DNA of 17,752 nt, taken from NCBI GenBank assembly GCA_052273845.1, contig DAVZHM010000036.1, forward strand, positions 1 through 17,752. The letters run 5' to 3'. A model generated the notes under the pieces. That model saw only the letters and a program-made list of their open reading frames with translations. It did no database searches and was not told the origin of the DNA. This document shows, one piece after another, positions 1 to 7,639 of the stretch. Position numbers and translations under genes: made by a program. This DNA is from Fimenecus sp052273845 (GTDB lineage Bacteria; Bacillota; Clostridia; Oscillospirales; Acutalibacteraceae). Within the stretch, counting starts at the first letter, position 1. Every line of letters begins with the position of its first letter.

Positions 1-1318
1 GTAACCAAGATGAGCGGACAGCTTTTTGCAGTTGCAGAGCATTCAAATCGCCGTATAAAATCAAACCGAGCGTGCGCGGAATCGGCGTGGCGGACATAAC
101 GAGAATGTGCGGATTGTCGCCTTTTGCCGAGAGACTTGCGCGCTGTGCAACGCCGAAACGGTGTTGTTCGTCCGTAATGCAAAGTCCGAGCCGCTGAAAA
201 TCCACATCTTCCTGAAGGAGCGCGTGCGTGCCGACCGCGAGCATTGCCTCGCCGTTTGCAAGGCGCGCTTTGATTTCGCGTTTTTGCGCGGCGGGCACAG
301 AGCCTGTCAACAGCACAACGGAAATATCCGTGCCGTCAAAGAATTTTTGAAATGTGCGGTAATGCTGTTCGGCGAGCACTTCCGTGGGCGCAAGCATTGC
401 CGATTGCAAGCCGTTTTTCGCCGCGGAATAAATCAGCGCCGCCGCGACCGCCGTTTTGCCCGAACCGACATCGCCCTGCAACAGACGGTTCATCGGTTCG
501 CCCGACTGCATATCGCAAAGCGCCTCTTTCACGGCGCGTTTCTGCGCCCCCGTCATGGTAAACGGCAAAAGTTCCGCAAATTCTTCCGTGTAATCCGTTC
601 GCACCACGCATGCGGCGGAAAGCGTCTGCGTGCGGCTTTTCATTTGCAAAAGTCCCAACTGCAACAGGAACAGTTCGTCAAAAATCAACCGTTTGCGCGC
701 CGCTTCAAGCGAAAATTCGTCAGGCGGAAAGTGAATGCGCCGTATGGCGGTATCCAAAGTGCAAAGTCCGTTTTCCTTGCGGATTTCCGCAGGCAGATAA
801 TCGGGAATTTCCGTTTCGAGCGCGTCGAGCGCATTTTGCACGCACCGTTCAATCGTTTTGGTGTTCAACTGCGCCGTTGCGGGGTAAATGGGGCGAATGC
901 GGTGCGCGCTTTGCGGCTTTTGGAACAGCGGAGACGCCATTTCCAACGCGCCGTATCGGTTTTGCGCGGGTTTGCCGAAAAAGAGATACTCCTCGCCCTC
1001 TTTTAACTGATTGGATATGTATTTGTTGTTGAAAAAAGTTAAGTTTAACAGCCCTGCGCCGTCGGTAACGGTGGTTTTGAACAGCATTGTGCCGCCGGGA
1101 ATGCGGATTTTCGTCGGCGTATGGCAAACCGTGGCGCGAATACAGCTTTGCACGCCCGCCTGCAAATTGCGAATCGGTGTAATTTGGCTCCAATCCTCAT
1201 ACGCGCGCGGATAATAGCGCAAAAGGGCGCCGACCGACGGCACCGAAAGTTTATAAAACGCTTCGGCGCGTGTCGGCCCGACACCCTTTACATATTGAAT
1301 ATCCGATTTCAGTTGCAT
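1..1318 (-). CDS. recG: ATP-dependent DNA helicase RecG (3' end beyond the window)
   Basis: RecG remodels stalled replication forks and branched recombination intermediates using ATP. The visible 439 codons start at an ATG at 1318, five bases after the fakA stop codon, so translation is probably coupled; the ribosome binding site is weak. The N-terminal wedge domain includes the KGVGP motif (residues 11-15). The helicase core follows: Walker A GDVGSGKT near residue 283, the DEQH box of motif II followed by RFGVAQR near residue 386, and SATPIPRTL of motif III just after residue 408. These identify RecG with high certainty. The family is about 680-700 residues long, so roughly the last third is missing. 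The reading frame stays open to the edge, but after YGDLN (residues 422-426) the sequence no longer resembles the conserved RecG continuation, usually xSVIDELPPGR. The gene order asp23-fakA-recG is familiar from other Firmicutes. Confidence 0.95.
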   Translation of the reverse strand, partial: MQLKSDIQYVKGVGPTRAEAFYKLSVPSVGALLRYYPRAYEDWSQITPIRNLQAGVQSCIRATVCHTPTKIRIPGGTMLFKTTVTDGAGLLNLTFFNNKYISNQLKEGEEYLFFGKPAQNRYGALEMASPLFQKPQSAHRIRPIYPATAQLNTKTIERCVQNALDALETEIPDYLPAEIRKENGLCTLDTAIRRIHFPPDEFSLEAARKRLIFDELFLLQLGLLQMKSRTQTLSAACVVRTDYTEEFAELLPFTMTGAQKRAVKEALCDMQSGEPMNRLLQGDVGSGKTAVAAALIYSAAKNGLQSAMLAPTEVLAEQHYRTFQKFFDGTDISVVLLTGSVPAAQKREIKARLANGEAMLAVGTHALLQEDVDFQRLGLCITDEQHRFGVAQRASLSAKGDNPHILVMSATPIPRTLGLILYGDLNALQLQKAVRSSWL

Positions 1319-1323
1319 ATCTT

Positions 1324-2970
1324 TTATTCCACAGAAACAATAAAATAATATACCGGCTGACCGCCGTTAATCACATTGATTTCCGCACCGGGGAAACGCG
1401 CCTGCAACCGTTCGCAAAGCGCATTGGCAATGGATTCTTCCGTTTCTTCGCCATACAAAATCGTCACAATGGAGCCGTTGTGTTTTTTCACAAGGCGGCG
1501 CGTTACGCGATAGGCGACATCGACCAAATCGTTGTCCACCAACGTGATTTTGCCGTCCTCCATACCGAGGATTTGCCCTTTCTTAATGCGTTCGCCGCTC
1601 ATTTCGCTGTCGCGCGCGGCAAAAGTGACCTGCGCGGTGTGCACGCCCTCGGCGGCTTTCATCATTTGCAGGTGATTTTCCTCGGGACTGACCGAGGGGT
1701 CGAAACTGAGCATTGCCGTAATACCCTGCGGCACGGTTTTGGTTGCCAAAACGCTTACGCCGCGGTCGGCAAGATTGACGGTCTGCTCCGCCGCCATAAT
1801 GATGTTTTTGTTGTTCGGCAACACGAACACATGGCGTGCGGGGGTTGCTTCCACCGCGTGGAGAATATCGTCGGTGCTCGGGTTCATGGTCTGCCCGCCC
1901 GAAACCACGGTATCCGCGCCGAGTTCTTTGAACAATTCCGTTACGCCGTCGCCCGCCGCCACAGCAACAAAGCCGTATTCTTTTTCGGGCTCTTTGCGTG
2001 CCGGTACCGCTTCTTTTTGCGCCTCGGCTGTATTTTCCTGCGTTTCGCCGGCGTTTTTGTGCTGTTCACGCATATTGTCGATTTTGATGCTATGCAACGG
2101 ACCGCATTCCAACGCCGCCTGCAACACATTGCCCGGTTCGTTGGAGTGCGCGTGGACTTTCACGATTTCGCCGTCCTCCACCACGACCACACAGTCGCCG
2201 ATGGATTCGAGATACGCTTTTAATTTGGCCGGGTTGGATTTTGCGTCCTTTGCTTTCGTGATTAAAAATTCACTGCAATACGCAAATTTGATGTCGTCCG
2301 CCGCGGCGGCAACTGCCGTTTTCGATGCACCCGCACCGTCTTCGGCATCTTCGTTATTTTCAATCATCACGCCGTCTGAAAGATAGCTGCGCATGCCCTC
2401 TAAAATATACAAAAATCCTTGACCGCCCGCGTCCACAACGCCTGCTTCCTTAAGCACCGGGAGCATTTCGGGCGTTTGCTGTAACGCGTCGTTTGCCGCG
2501 TCACAAAGAATTTGCACAACCTTGTTTACATCGGTCTCTTTCGCTTCGCACGCCGCCGCCGAAGCCAAACGCACCACGGTTAAAATGGTGCCTTCCGTCG
2601 GTTTCATTACGGCTTTGTATGCCGCTTCGCGCCCGAGGTCAAACGCAGACGCCAGCTGCACGCCGTCAACGGTTTCCAAGCCTTTTAAGCCTTTGGAAAT
2701 CCCGCGGAAAATCAAAGACAGTATAACGCCCGAATTTCCGCGTGCGCCGCGCAAAAGTGCCGCCGCCGCTTTTTTGGAGACTGTAGCGACATCCGCTTCG
2801 CCCATAACCTGCAATTCGCGTACCGCCGCCGAAATGGTCATCGACATATTGGTGCCGGTGTCCCCATCGGGTACGGGGAACACATTGAGCGCGTCCACGT
2901 CCTTGCGGTGGTTTTGAATGTTGTTTGCGCCCGAAATAAAGGCGTTTTTCAGCAATTCACCTGTCAGCAA
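1324..2970 (-). CDS. fakA: FakA/YloV, DAK2-domain fatty acid kinase subunit
   Basis: FakA is the ATP-binding kinase subunit that phosphorylates fatty acids held by a DegV-type FakB protein, feeding exogenous fatty acids into phospholipid synthesis. The 548-residue protein has the expected three parts. The N-terminal DhaL/DAK2 domain (about 1-205) carries the metal/ATP motif DGDTGTN at residues 35-41 and RGARGNSG near 74-81. A middle domain (about 226-300) has a Cys at 232 and a His pair at 273 and 275. After a charged Glu/Lys/Ala-rich linker (about 301-330) comes the C-terminal FakB-interaction domain. The start is read as TTG at 2970, because an AGGAG lies ten bases upstream and the sequence from ELLKN onward aligns with the usual family start. 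It lies 19 bases after the Asp23-family gene. No FakB (DegV) gene is present in the window, so the partner must be elsewhere. Confidence 0.93.
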   Translation of the reverse strand: MLTGELLKNAFISGANNIQNHRKDVDALNVFPVPDGDTGTNMSMTISAAVRELQVMGEADVATVSKKAAAALLRGARGNSGVILSLIFRGISKGLKGLETVDGVQLASAFDLGREAAYKAVMKPTEGTILTVVRLASAAACEAKETDVNKVVQILCDAANDALQQTPEMLPVLKEAGVVDAGGQGFLYILEGMRSYLSDGVMIENNEDAEDGAGASKTAVAAAADDIKFAYCSEFLITKAKDAKSNPAKLKAYLESIGDCVVVVEDGEIVKVHAHSNEPGNVLQAALECGPLHSIKIDNMREQHKNAGETQENTAEAQKEAVPARKEPEKEYGFVAVAAGDGVTELFKELGADTVVSGGQTMNPSTDDILHAVEATPARHVFVLPNNKNIIMAAEQTVNLADRGVSVLATKTVPQGITAMLSFDPSVSPEENHLQMMKAAEGVHTAQVTFAARDSEMSGERIKKGQILGMEDGKITLVDNDLVDVAYRVTRRLVKKHNGSIVTILYGEETEESIANALCERLQARFPGAEINVINGGQPVYYFIVSVE

Positions 2971-2989
2971 CTTAAAACAACTCCTATAT

Positions 2990-3343
2990 TTACTCCGTCA
3001 TACCGTCCACATAAACGTTCACTTTGTTGACGGCAAGCCCCGTCGCCTGTTCCACGGTGTAGCGCACCTTGTTGACGATGCTGTCCACAATCGCGGAAAT
3101 ATTGACGCCGTAGGTCACGATAATGTGTAAATCAATCAGCAAATCCGTACCCGCGGACTTCACCTGCACACCTTGGTCGAGGTAATTCCTGCCGCGGAAG
3201 AAAAACGAACGAAGCCCTTGCGAAGCGCCGCTGTTCGCCATACCGGCAACGCCGAAACAGGAAGTTACGGTGTGCCCGATTAAATCGGAGAAGTAATTGT
3301 CATTGATTTCGATATTGCCTAAATGATTTTCGATTTTAATCAC
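2990..3343 (-). CDS. Asp23/Gls24 family envelope protein (YloU-like)
   Basis: This is a small protein of the Asp23/Gls24 family, 117 residues with the start chosen here. Members are cytoplasmic or membrane-associated proteins linked to envelope stress, often encoded directly upstream of fakA. The diagnostic stretches are VTSCFGVAGM, the TDLLIDLHIIVTYGVNI strand region, and a C-terminal VNKVNVYVDG motif. The frame is open up to an ATG at 3430, but those extra 29 residues do not look like the family and would include the promoter. I chose a GTG at 3343, which has AAGGAG eight bases upstream. A near-consensus sigma-A promoter at 3402-3430 gives a leader of about 50 bases. The gene heads the unit asp23-fakA-recG. 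The exact molecular role of the family is not settled. Confidence 0.9.
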   Translation of the reverse strand: MIKIENHLGNIEINDNYFSDLIGHTVTSCFGVAGMANSGASQGLRSFFFRGRNYLDQGVQVKSAGTDLLIDLHIIVTYGVNISAIVDSIVNKVRYTVEQATGLAVNKVNVYVDGMTE

Positions 3344-3401
3344 ACAAAACACTCCTTTGCAAACTATATGCCGGCAATCTTTATTGTACGGTTGGTCTAT
3401 T

Positions 3402-3430
3402 ATTATACAACGAACACGCATTGCCGTCAA
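3402..3430 (-). promoter_or_regulatory. Sigma-A promoter of the asp23-fakA-recG unit
   Basis: On the minus strand there is TTGACG (3425-3430), a 17-base spacer and a perfect TATAAT (3402-3407). Transcription would begin near 3395 and give a leader of about 50 bases before the GTG start at 3343. This is the closest match to the housekeeping consensus in the window. It separates this unit from the upstream binding-protein gene, whose stop is at 3476. Confidence 0.85.
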
Positions 3431-3475
3431 TCATTTTTATAAAACATTTTGACAGTTTTTCAAACATCAAGCCAT

Positions 3476-4978
3476 TTATGAAACATTCCAGCGCGTAATA
3501 TCGCCGTACACATCATACGCCGCCACGGAAAAATCCGGCTGCAAATTGCGGCTGTAAGACGCCATGCCCGCGCGGTAACAAATCGGCACAAACACCATTT
3601 CGTCCAAAAATGTACCCGCAAAATCGGCAAGCGACTGTTCGCCCGCCGCAAATGAAGCATAGGCGGCAAAAACAGGCGAGGCGCTGTCTGTCCCCACGCT
3701 TGCCGCGCCGCCGAAAAACGGAGAAAGGCTCAAATTTTCACTAAGTTTCACTTCGCCGAGATATAGCGTAAAATTGCCCGAAGCAACCCGTGCGTTATAC
3801 ACATCGGCAGACACGTTTTCCACCGTGACCGCAAAGCCCGCCGCGTTCAAATCTTCTGCCAAACTGTATGCCGCCGCAAGGCGGAAGCCGTTTTCGCCGT
3901 TGACCAGAACGGACAGTTCGAGCGTATCCTGCCCGTTTGTCAAAAGCCCTTTTTTATTGTAACGGTTATAGCCGATTTTATGAAGAATTTCCGAAGCGCG
4001 TGCCGTGTCTGCCGCCGTTTGCCCGAGGGAAAGTCCCTGTGCCTTGCAAAATGCGGGGTGGAACGGCAATGCGGCGCTTTGCGCACAGCCGCGAAACGCC
4101 GAAGCGGCGATATTGTCTTTGTCGGCGGCGTAATAAATCGCCGTGCGTACCGCAGACGAACGCAACGCGCCCGCCGCGCTGTTGATGCCGAGATACACAA
4201 GATTGTTCATTGTGACAAACGTATTCTGCGCCACAATGCGCGTGTATTCGCCGTTTGCAAAATCCGAAAACACATAATCAATATTGCCAACGGCAAGGGC
4301 GTTTCCGATATTCGCCGCATCCTGAATATGCACAAGACGCACTTCCTGCACGGTTGTGCGCACAGCGTGCGAATTCTCGGTAACCGTCCCGTCCGCCGAC
4401 AGCCGAAACGCACCCGTCCCCACCGGCACGGCGTCGGCAGCATCTGCCGTGCCGCTTTCCACCACGGGGAATGTCAGCAGATTGTCAAAATACGGTTCGG
4501 GCGCCAAAAGGGTGAACACCACCGCGCCGCCCTGCGCGTTTGCAGATTGCACATTTTGCAGTCTTGCGCCGTACCAAGCGCTGTTTTTTGCGGTGTTAAA
4601 AGAATATACCACATCTGCCGCCGTCACCGCGCGCCCGTCGGAAAACACGGCGTTTTTCAACGCGACGGTGTAAGTTGTGCCGTTGCCGCTTGTGCTTTCG
4701 GCAAGCACCGCCTCTGCCGCATAGTCGGCATTCACGCGGTACAGCGGCTGGCAATACAGCGACGCAAGCGCACGGTTTTGTGCGCTGACGGCAAAATACG
4801 GATTCAAAGAATCGGTTTCAAAATACGGCAGAGAAACGGACGTTTTTGAAAGCGGGGTTTCTACCTCGCCCGAGGGATTTTCCGCTTCGTCTTGGGGCGT
4901 ATCGCCGCGCGTACACGCACAAAACAGCAATGCGGCCGTCAACAGCAGTGCACATACCGAAAGTATTTTTTGTTTCAT
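3476..4978 (-). CDS. ABC transporter substrate-binding lipoprotein, peptide/nickel family (SBP_bac_5)
   Basis: Predicted extracytoplasmic solute receptor of the oligopeptide/dipeptide/nickel family (OppA/DppA-like), 500 residues. The ATG at 4978 begins a lipoprotein signal: MKQK, a hydrophobic stretch (about 5-19) and a Cys at 22 as the likely lipidation site. The preceding FCA is a poor lipobox, so lipidation is an inference. A 30-residue acidic linker follows. Family signatures include NAVFSDGRAVTAADVVYSF in the N-terminal lobe and PVGTGAF before the hinge. The frame extends upstream to 5074, but that part lacks signal-peptide character and overlaps the end of ymdB. The gene follows ymdB by 37 bases. 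No permease or ATPase genes are nearby, so it is an orphan receptor that must work with a transporter encoded elsewhere or act as a sensor. The ligand cannot be told from sequence. Confidence 0.88.
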   Translation of the reverse strand: MKQKILSVCALLLTAALLFCACTRGDTPQDEAENPSGEVETPLSKTSVSLPYFETDSLNPYFAVSAQNRALASLYCQPLYRVNADYAAEAVLAESTSGNGTTYTVALKNAVFSDGRAVTAADVVYSFNTAKNSAWYGARLQNVQSANAQGGAVVFTLLAPEPYFDNLLTFPVVESGTADAADAVPVGTGAFRLSADGTVTENSHAVRTTVQEVRLVHIQDAANIGNALAVGNIDYVFSDFANGEYTRIVAQNTFVTMNNLVYLGINSAAGALRSSAVRTAIYYAADKDNIAASAFRGCAQSAALPFHPAFCKAQGLSLGQTAADTARASEILHKIGYNRYNKKGLLTNGQDTLELSVLVNGENGFRLAAAYSLAEDLNAAGFAVTVENVSADVYNARVASGNFTLYLGEVKLSENLSLSPFFGGAASVGTDSASPVFAAYASFAAGEQSLADFAGTFLDEMVFVPICYRAGMASYSRNLQPDFSVAAYDVYGDITRWNVS

Positions 4979-5015
4979 CCGTTTCACCGTCCTTTTCCTG
5001 TATTTTCCGCAAAAA

Positions 5016-5786
5016 TTAAAGAGATACGCGCTGTACGGACAGCGCATTTCCGCTTTTTTTGTCGATTTCGACAAGCAAACCCTGCATCAGGCACGCCCCA
5101 TCGGGATTTTGGAAGCGCACGGGTAAATTGGTGCGCATTTTTTCAATGGCGAGTTCGGGCGTAACGCCCAAAACCGATTGGACGGGGCCGGTCATTCCGA
5201 GGTCGGTGATATACGCCGTGCCGTTCGGCAAAATCTGCTCGTCCGCGGTTTGCACATGGGTGTGCGTGCCGACCACCGCCGCCGCTCTGCCGTCCAAATA
5301 AAAGCCCATTGCGCGTTTTTCGGCGGTTGCCTCAGCGTGGAAATCCACCACCGTGAAATGCACTTCGTCTTTGAGCGTTTGCAAGGCGCGGTCCACACAG
5401 TCGAACGAATTTTCCAAAGGCTCCATAAATACCGTGCCCAAAACATTCACCACGCCCACGCGCACACTGCCCTTATCGATCACGCAAAGCCCTTTGCCGG
5501 GGGCGCTGTCTTTATAGTTGGCAGGGCGCAGGCAGTAAGGCGAGTCCTCTAAATAATCGTAGATTTCACGCCGGCGAAAGGTATGGTTGCCGCCTGTAAT
5601 GCAGTCCGCGCCCGCGGCAAAAATCGAATCGGCGGCACCCGGCAAAAGCCCGTTGCCCACCGCGGCGTTTTCGCCGTTGACCACCGTGACATCTACATTG
5701 TGTTCTTTTTTAAATTGCGGCAGGGTGCGCGTCAGTTTTTCTACGCCGACCGCCGACACCACATCGCCGATGAATAGAATTTTCAT
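5016..5786 (-). CDS. ymdB: YmdB family metallophosphoesterase
   Basis: YmdB is a dinuclear-metal phosphoesterase. In Bacillus subtilis it has cyclic-nucleotide phosphodiesterase activity and influences motility and biofilm decisions. The 256-residue length is usual. All metal-site positions are visible: Asp8 (FIGDVV), Glu39 and Asn40 (NGENA), Asn67 and His68 (GGNHTF), His150 (DFHAEAT), and His175 and His177 (GTHTHVQTADE). A TDLGMTGP motif follows near 194-201. The usual Trp in the GNHTW motif is Phe here, a minor change. The ATG at 5786 has AAGGA six bases upstream. Gene order rny-ymdB is conserved in Firmicutes, but here a strong terminator hairpin lies between the two, six bases before the ribosome binding site. 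Confidence 0.94.
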   Translation of the reverse strand: MKILFIGDVVSAVGVEKLTRTLPQFKKEHNVDVTVVNGENAAVGNGLLPGAADSIFAAGADCITGGNHTFRRREIYDYLEDSPYCLRPANYKDSAPGKGLCVIDKGSVRVGVVNVLGTVFMEPLENSFDCVDRALQTLKDEVHFTVVDFHAEATAEKRAMGFYLDGRAAAVVGTHTHVQTADEQILPNGTAYITDLGMTGPVQSVLGVTPELAIEKMRTNLPVRFQNPDGACLMQGLLVEIDKKSGNALSVQRVSL

Positions 5787-5800
5787 AGCAAATCCTTGTT

Positions 5801-5839
5801 AAAAAGGTGCCCCGACTCTGTTTCGGGCAGAATCGGGGC
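5801..5839 (-). terminator. Intrinsic terminator between rny and ymdB
   Basis: In the minus-strand RNA a fully paired 12-bp stem (5809-5820 with 5828-5839, one G-U pair) closes a 7-base loop and is followed by ACC and five U residues (5801-5805). In plus-strand RNA the same stem would contain a C-A mismatch and no U tract would follow, so the hairpin is directional. It begins ten bases after the rny stop codon and ends about six bases before the ymdB ribosome binding site. It either ends rny transcripts or attenuates ymdB expression. Confidence 0.8.
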
Positions 5840-5848
5840 GGTGAAACA

Positions 5849-7405
5849 TTATTTTGCGTATTCGATTGCCCGGTTTTCGCGGATAATATGCACCTTGATT
5901 TGACCGGGATATTCCAACTCGTCCTCGATTTTTTTCACAATATCACGGGCGACAATCGTCATACGGTCATCCGAAATGACATCGGGGTTCACCATAATGC
6001 GAACCTCTCTGCCCGCCTGAATGGCAAAGGACTTTTCAACGCCCTCAAAAGAAGTTGCGATCTCCTCCAGCTTTTCGAGACGTTTAATGTAATTCTGCAC
6101 GTTTTCACGGCGTGCGCCGGGGCGCGCCGCAGAAATGGCGTCTGCCGCCTGCACAAGGCAAGCCACAACGGTTTTCGCTTCCACATCGCCGTGGTGCGCT
6201 TGAATGGCGTGCACCACCGCTTCGTTTTCGCGGTATTTTTTGGCGTATTCCACGCCGAGTTCAATGTGCGTACCGTCAAATTCGCGGTCAAGCGCCTTGC
6301 CGATGTCATGCAAAAGACCGGCGCGTCTCGCGGTTTTGACATCTGCGCCGAGTTCTGCCGCCATAAGGCCTGCAAGGTACGAAACTTCCAACGAATGGTT
6401 CAGCACATTTTGCCCGTAACTCGTTCTGTATTTGAGTTTGCCCAAAAGTTTTACAAGTTCGGGATGTATGCTGCCCGCGCCTGCGTCAAGCACCGCGCGT
6501 TCCCCGGTCTGGCGAATGGTCTGCTCAACCTCGCGGCGGGATTTTTCATACATTTCCTCAATGCGGGCGGGGTGAATACGCCCGTCGGAAATCAGTTTTT
6601 CAATGGTCAGGCGGGCGATTTCGCGGCGTACCGGTTCAAAACTCGACACGGTAATCGCCTCGGGGGTATCGTCGATAATCAAATCTACGCCCGTAATGGT
6701 TTCGAGCGTGCGGATGTTTCTGCCCTCGCGCCCGATGATTCTGCCCTTCATTTCGTCGTTGGGCAGGGTAACTACGGAAACGGTCGCTTCGGACGCGTGG
6801 TCCGCCGCGCAACGTTGAATGGCGGTCGAAATAATCTCGCGTGCAAGCGAGTCCGCCTCGTCCTTGGTGCGCTGTTCAAAGTCCATAATGCGAACAGCCT
6901 TATCGTGCGTCAATTCCTCGTCGAGATTGCTCAACAGCAAGGATTTCGCCTGTTCTTTTGTGAAGCCCGAAATTTTTTCGAGCATATCAAACTGACTTTT
7001 CTTGATTTGTTCCACTTCCGAGAGTTTCTCGTCCGCTTCTTTGAGTTTTTGACTTAAAGTTTCTTCTTTTTTCTCCATCGCTTCGACTTTTTTGTCAAGC
7101 GATTCTTCCTTTTGAATCAGTCGTCGTTCCTGACGCTGCACTTCGGCACGGCGTTCTCTGGTCTCCTTTTCGGCTTCGGTGATGAGTCTGTGGGCTTCAT
7201 CCTTCGCTTCCAAAACGGTTTCCTTGCGCTTGCTTTCGGCGGTTTGGACCGCTTGGTTGACGATACGCGCCGCTTCCTCTGTTGCAGAGCCGATTGCCGC
7301 TTCGGCAACCTTTTTACGGTGCGCGCCGCCCAGCACGAAGCCAAGCACACCGAATACCACTGCCGCCGCGACAGCCGCGATGACTGTAATATATACCGGA
7401 ATCAA
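5849..7405 (-). CDS. rny: Ribonuclease Y, membrane-anchored endoribonuclease
   Basis: RNase Y starts bulk mRNA decay in many Firmicutes from the inner face of the membrane. From the chosen start the 518-residue protein has one N-terminal membrane segment (about 2-27), a long charged coiled coil (about 35-150), a KH RNA-binding domain with GRIIGREGRNIR at 221-232, and an HD nuclease domain with LLHDIGK at 364-370 (His366, Asp367). The start is uncertain. A GTG at 7417 is in frame, but it lies inside a perfect AAGGAGGTG ribosome binding site. The TTG at 7405, 11 bases downstream of GGAGG, fits better and is used here. A sigma-A promoter at 7512-7540 and a dyad at 7475-7501 precede the gene. ymdB follows after a terminator. 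Confidence 0.95.
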   Translation of the reverse strand: MIPVYITVIAAVAAAVVFGVLGFVLGGAHRKKVAEAAIGSATEEAARIVNQAVQTAESKRKETVLEAKDEAHRLITEAEKETRERRAEVQRQERRLIQKEESLDKKVEAMEKKEETLSQKLKEADEKLSEVEQIKKSQFDMLEKISGFTKEQAKSLLLSNLDEELTHDKAVRIMDFEQRTKDEADSLAREIISTAIQRCAADHASEATVSVVTLPNDEMKGRIIGREGRNIRTLETITGVDLIIDDTPEAITVSSFEPVRREIARLTIEKLISDGRIHPARIEEMYEKSRREVEQTIRQTGERAVLDAGAGSIHPELVKLLGKLKYRTSYGQNVLNHSLEVSYLAGLMAAELGADVKTARRAGLLHDIGKALDREFDGTHIELGVEYAKKYRENEAVVHAIQAHHGDVEAKTVVACLVQAADAISAARPGARRENVQNYIKRLEKLEEIATSFEGVEKSFAIQAGREVRIMVNPDVISDDRMTIVARDIVKKIEDELEYPGQIKVHIIRENRAIEYAK

Positions 7406-7474
7406 AAAGAAATGCACCTCCTTGTTTTAAAGTTTTCAATTTTATGAAATGAATCGAATAAAATCAAACGGACA

Positions 7475-7501
7475 GTATACTATGATCGCAGTATAGTACA
7501 C
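7475..7501. promoter_or_regulatory. 27-bp dyad in the rny leader
   Basis: Two 9-base arms (7475-7483 and 7493-7501) are inverted repeats with a single difference, separated by a 9-base centre (7484-7492). In RNA the difference is a G-U pair. The dyad starts 10 bases downstream of the rny -10 element, so it covers the transcription start region. It could be a DNA operator for a dimeric repressor or a hairpin in the rny 5' leader. I do not recognise it as a known binding site. Confidence 0.5.
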
Positions 7502-7511
7502 TATCTTAGAT

Positions 7512-7540
7512 ATTTTATATCTTTTCGGCAAATCTGTCAA
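7512..7540 (-). promoter_or_regulatory. Sigma-A promoter of rny
   Basis: The minus strand has a perfect TTGACA (7535-7540), a 17-base spacer and TAAAAT (7512-7517). The predicted start near 7505 gives a leader of about 100 bases before the TTG start at 7405. That leader contains the dyad at 7475-7501 and the AAGGAGG ribosome binding site. Confidence 0.75.
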
Positions 7541-7588
7541 GAAAAACACGCGCCGCCGGCGTCATTTTTTGCAGTTTTCCGAAAATGT

Positions 7589-7617
7589 GTATATTGCCGC
7601 GCAAAAGCGGGCACACT
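7589..7617 (+). promoter_or_regulatory. Sigma-F-like (forespore) promoter of the spoIIQ-like gene
   Basis: GTATA (7589-7593), a 15-base spacer, and GGGCACACT (7609-7617) match the forespore sigma-F pattern of GYATA followed by GGnnAnAnT. No good sigma-A promoter was seen in the 100 bases upstream of the gene. Transcription would begin near 7624, just before the GGAGG at 7626-7630. Sigma-F control of spoIIQ is established in Bacillus and Clostridioides. The match was made by eye. Confidence 0.6.
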
Positions 7618-7639
7618 GCCTTTACGGAGGTGTTGGAAT

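Noticed and set aside
107..1006. Long open frame on the plus strand, 299 codons
   Set aside because: It lies antisense to recG, which has clear helicase motifs. Its product is rich in Arg, His and Phe, typical of the shadow of a GC-rich gene, and has no ribosome binding site.
3431..3475. Terminator after the binding-protein gene
   Set aside because: Only a 5-bp AU stem (TTTGA/TCAAA) could be drawn and no proper U tract follows.
5807..7057. Open frame of 416 codons on the plus strand
   Set aside because: It is antisense to rny, which has KH and HD motifs. The composition (Phe, His, Asn, Arg) is that of a shadow frame.
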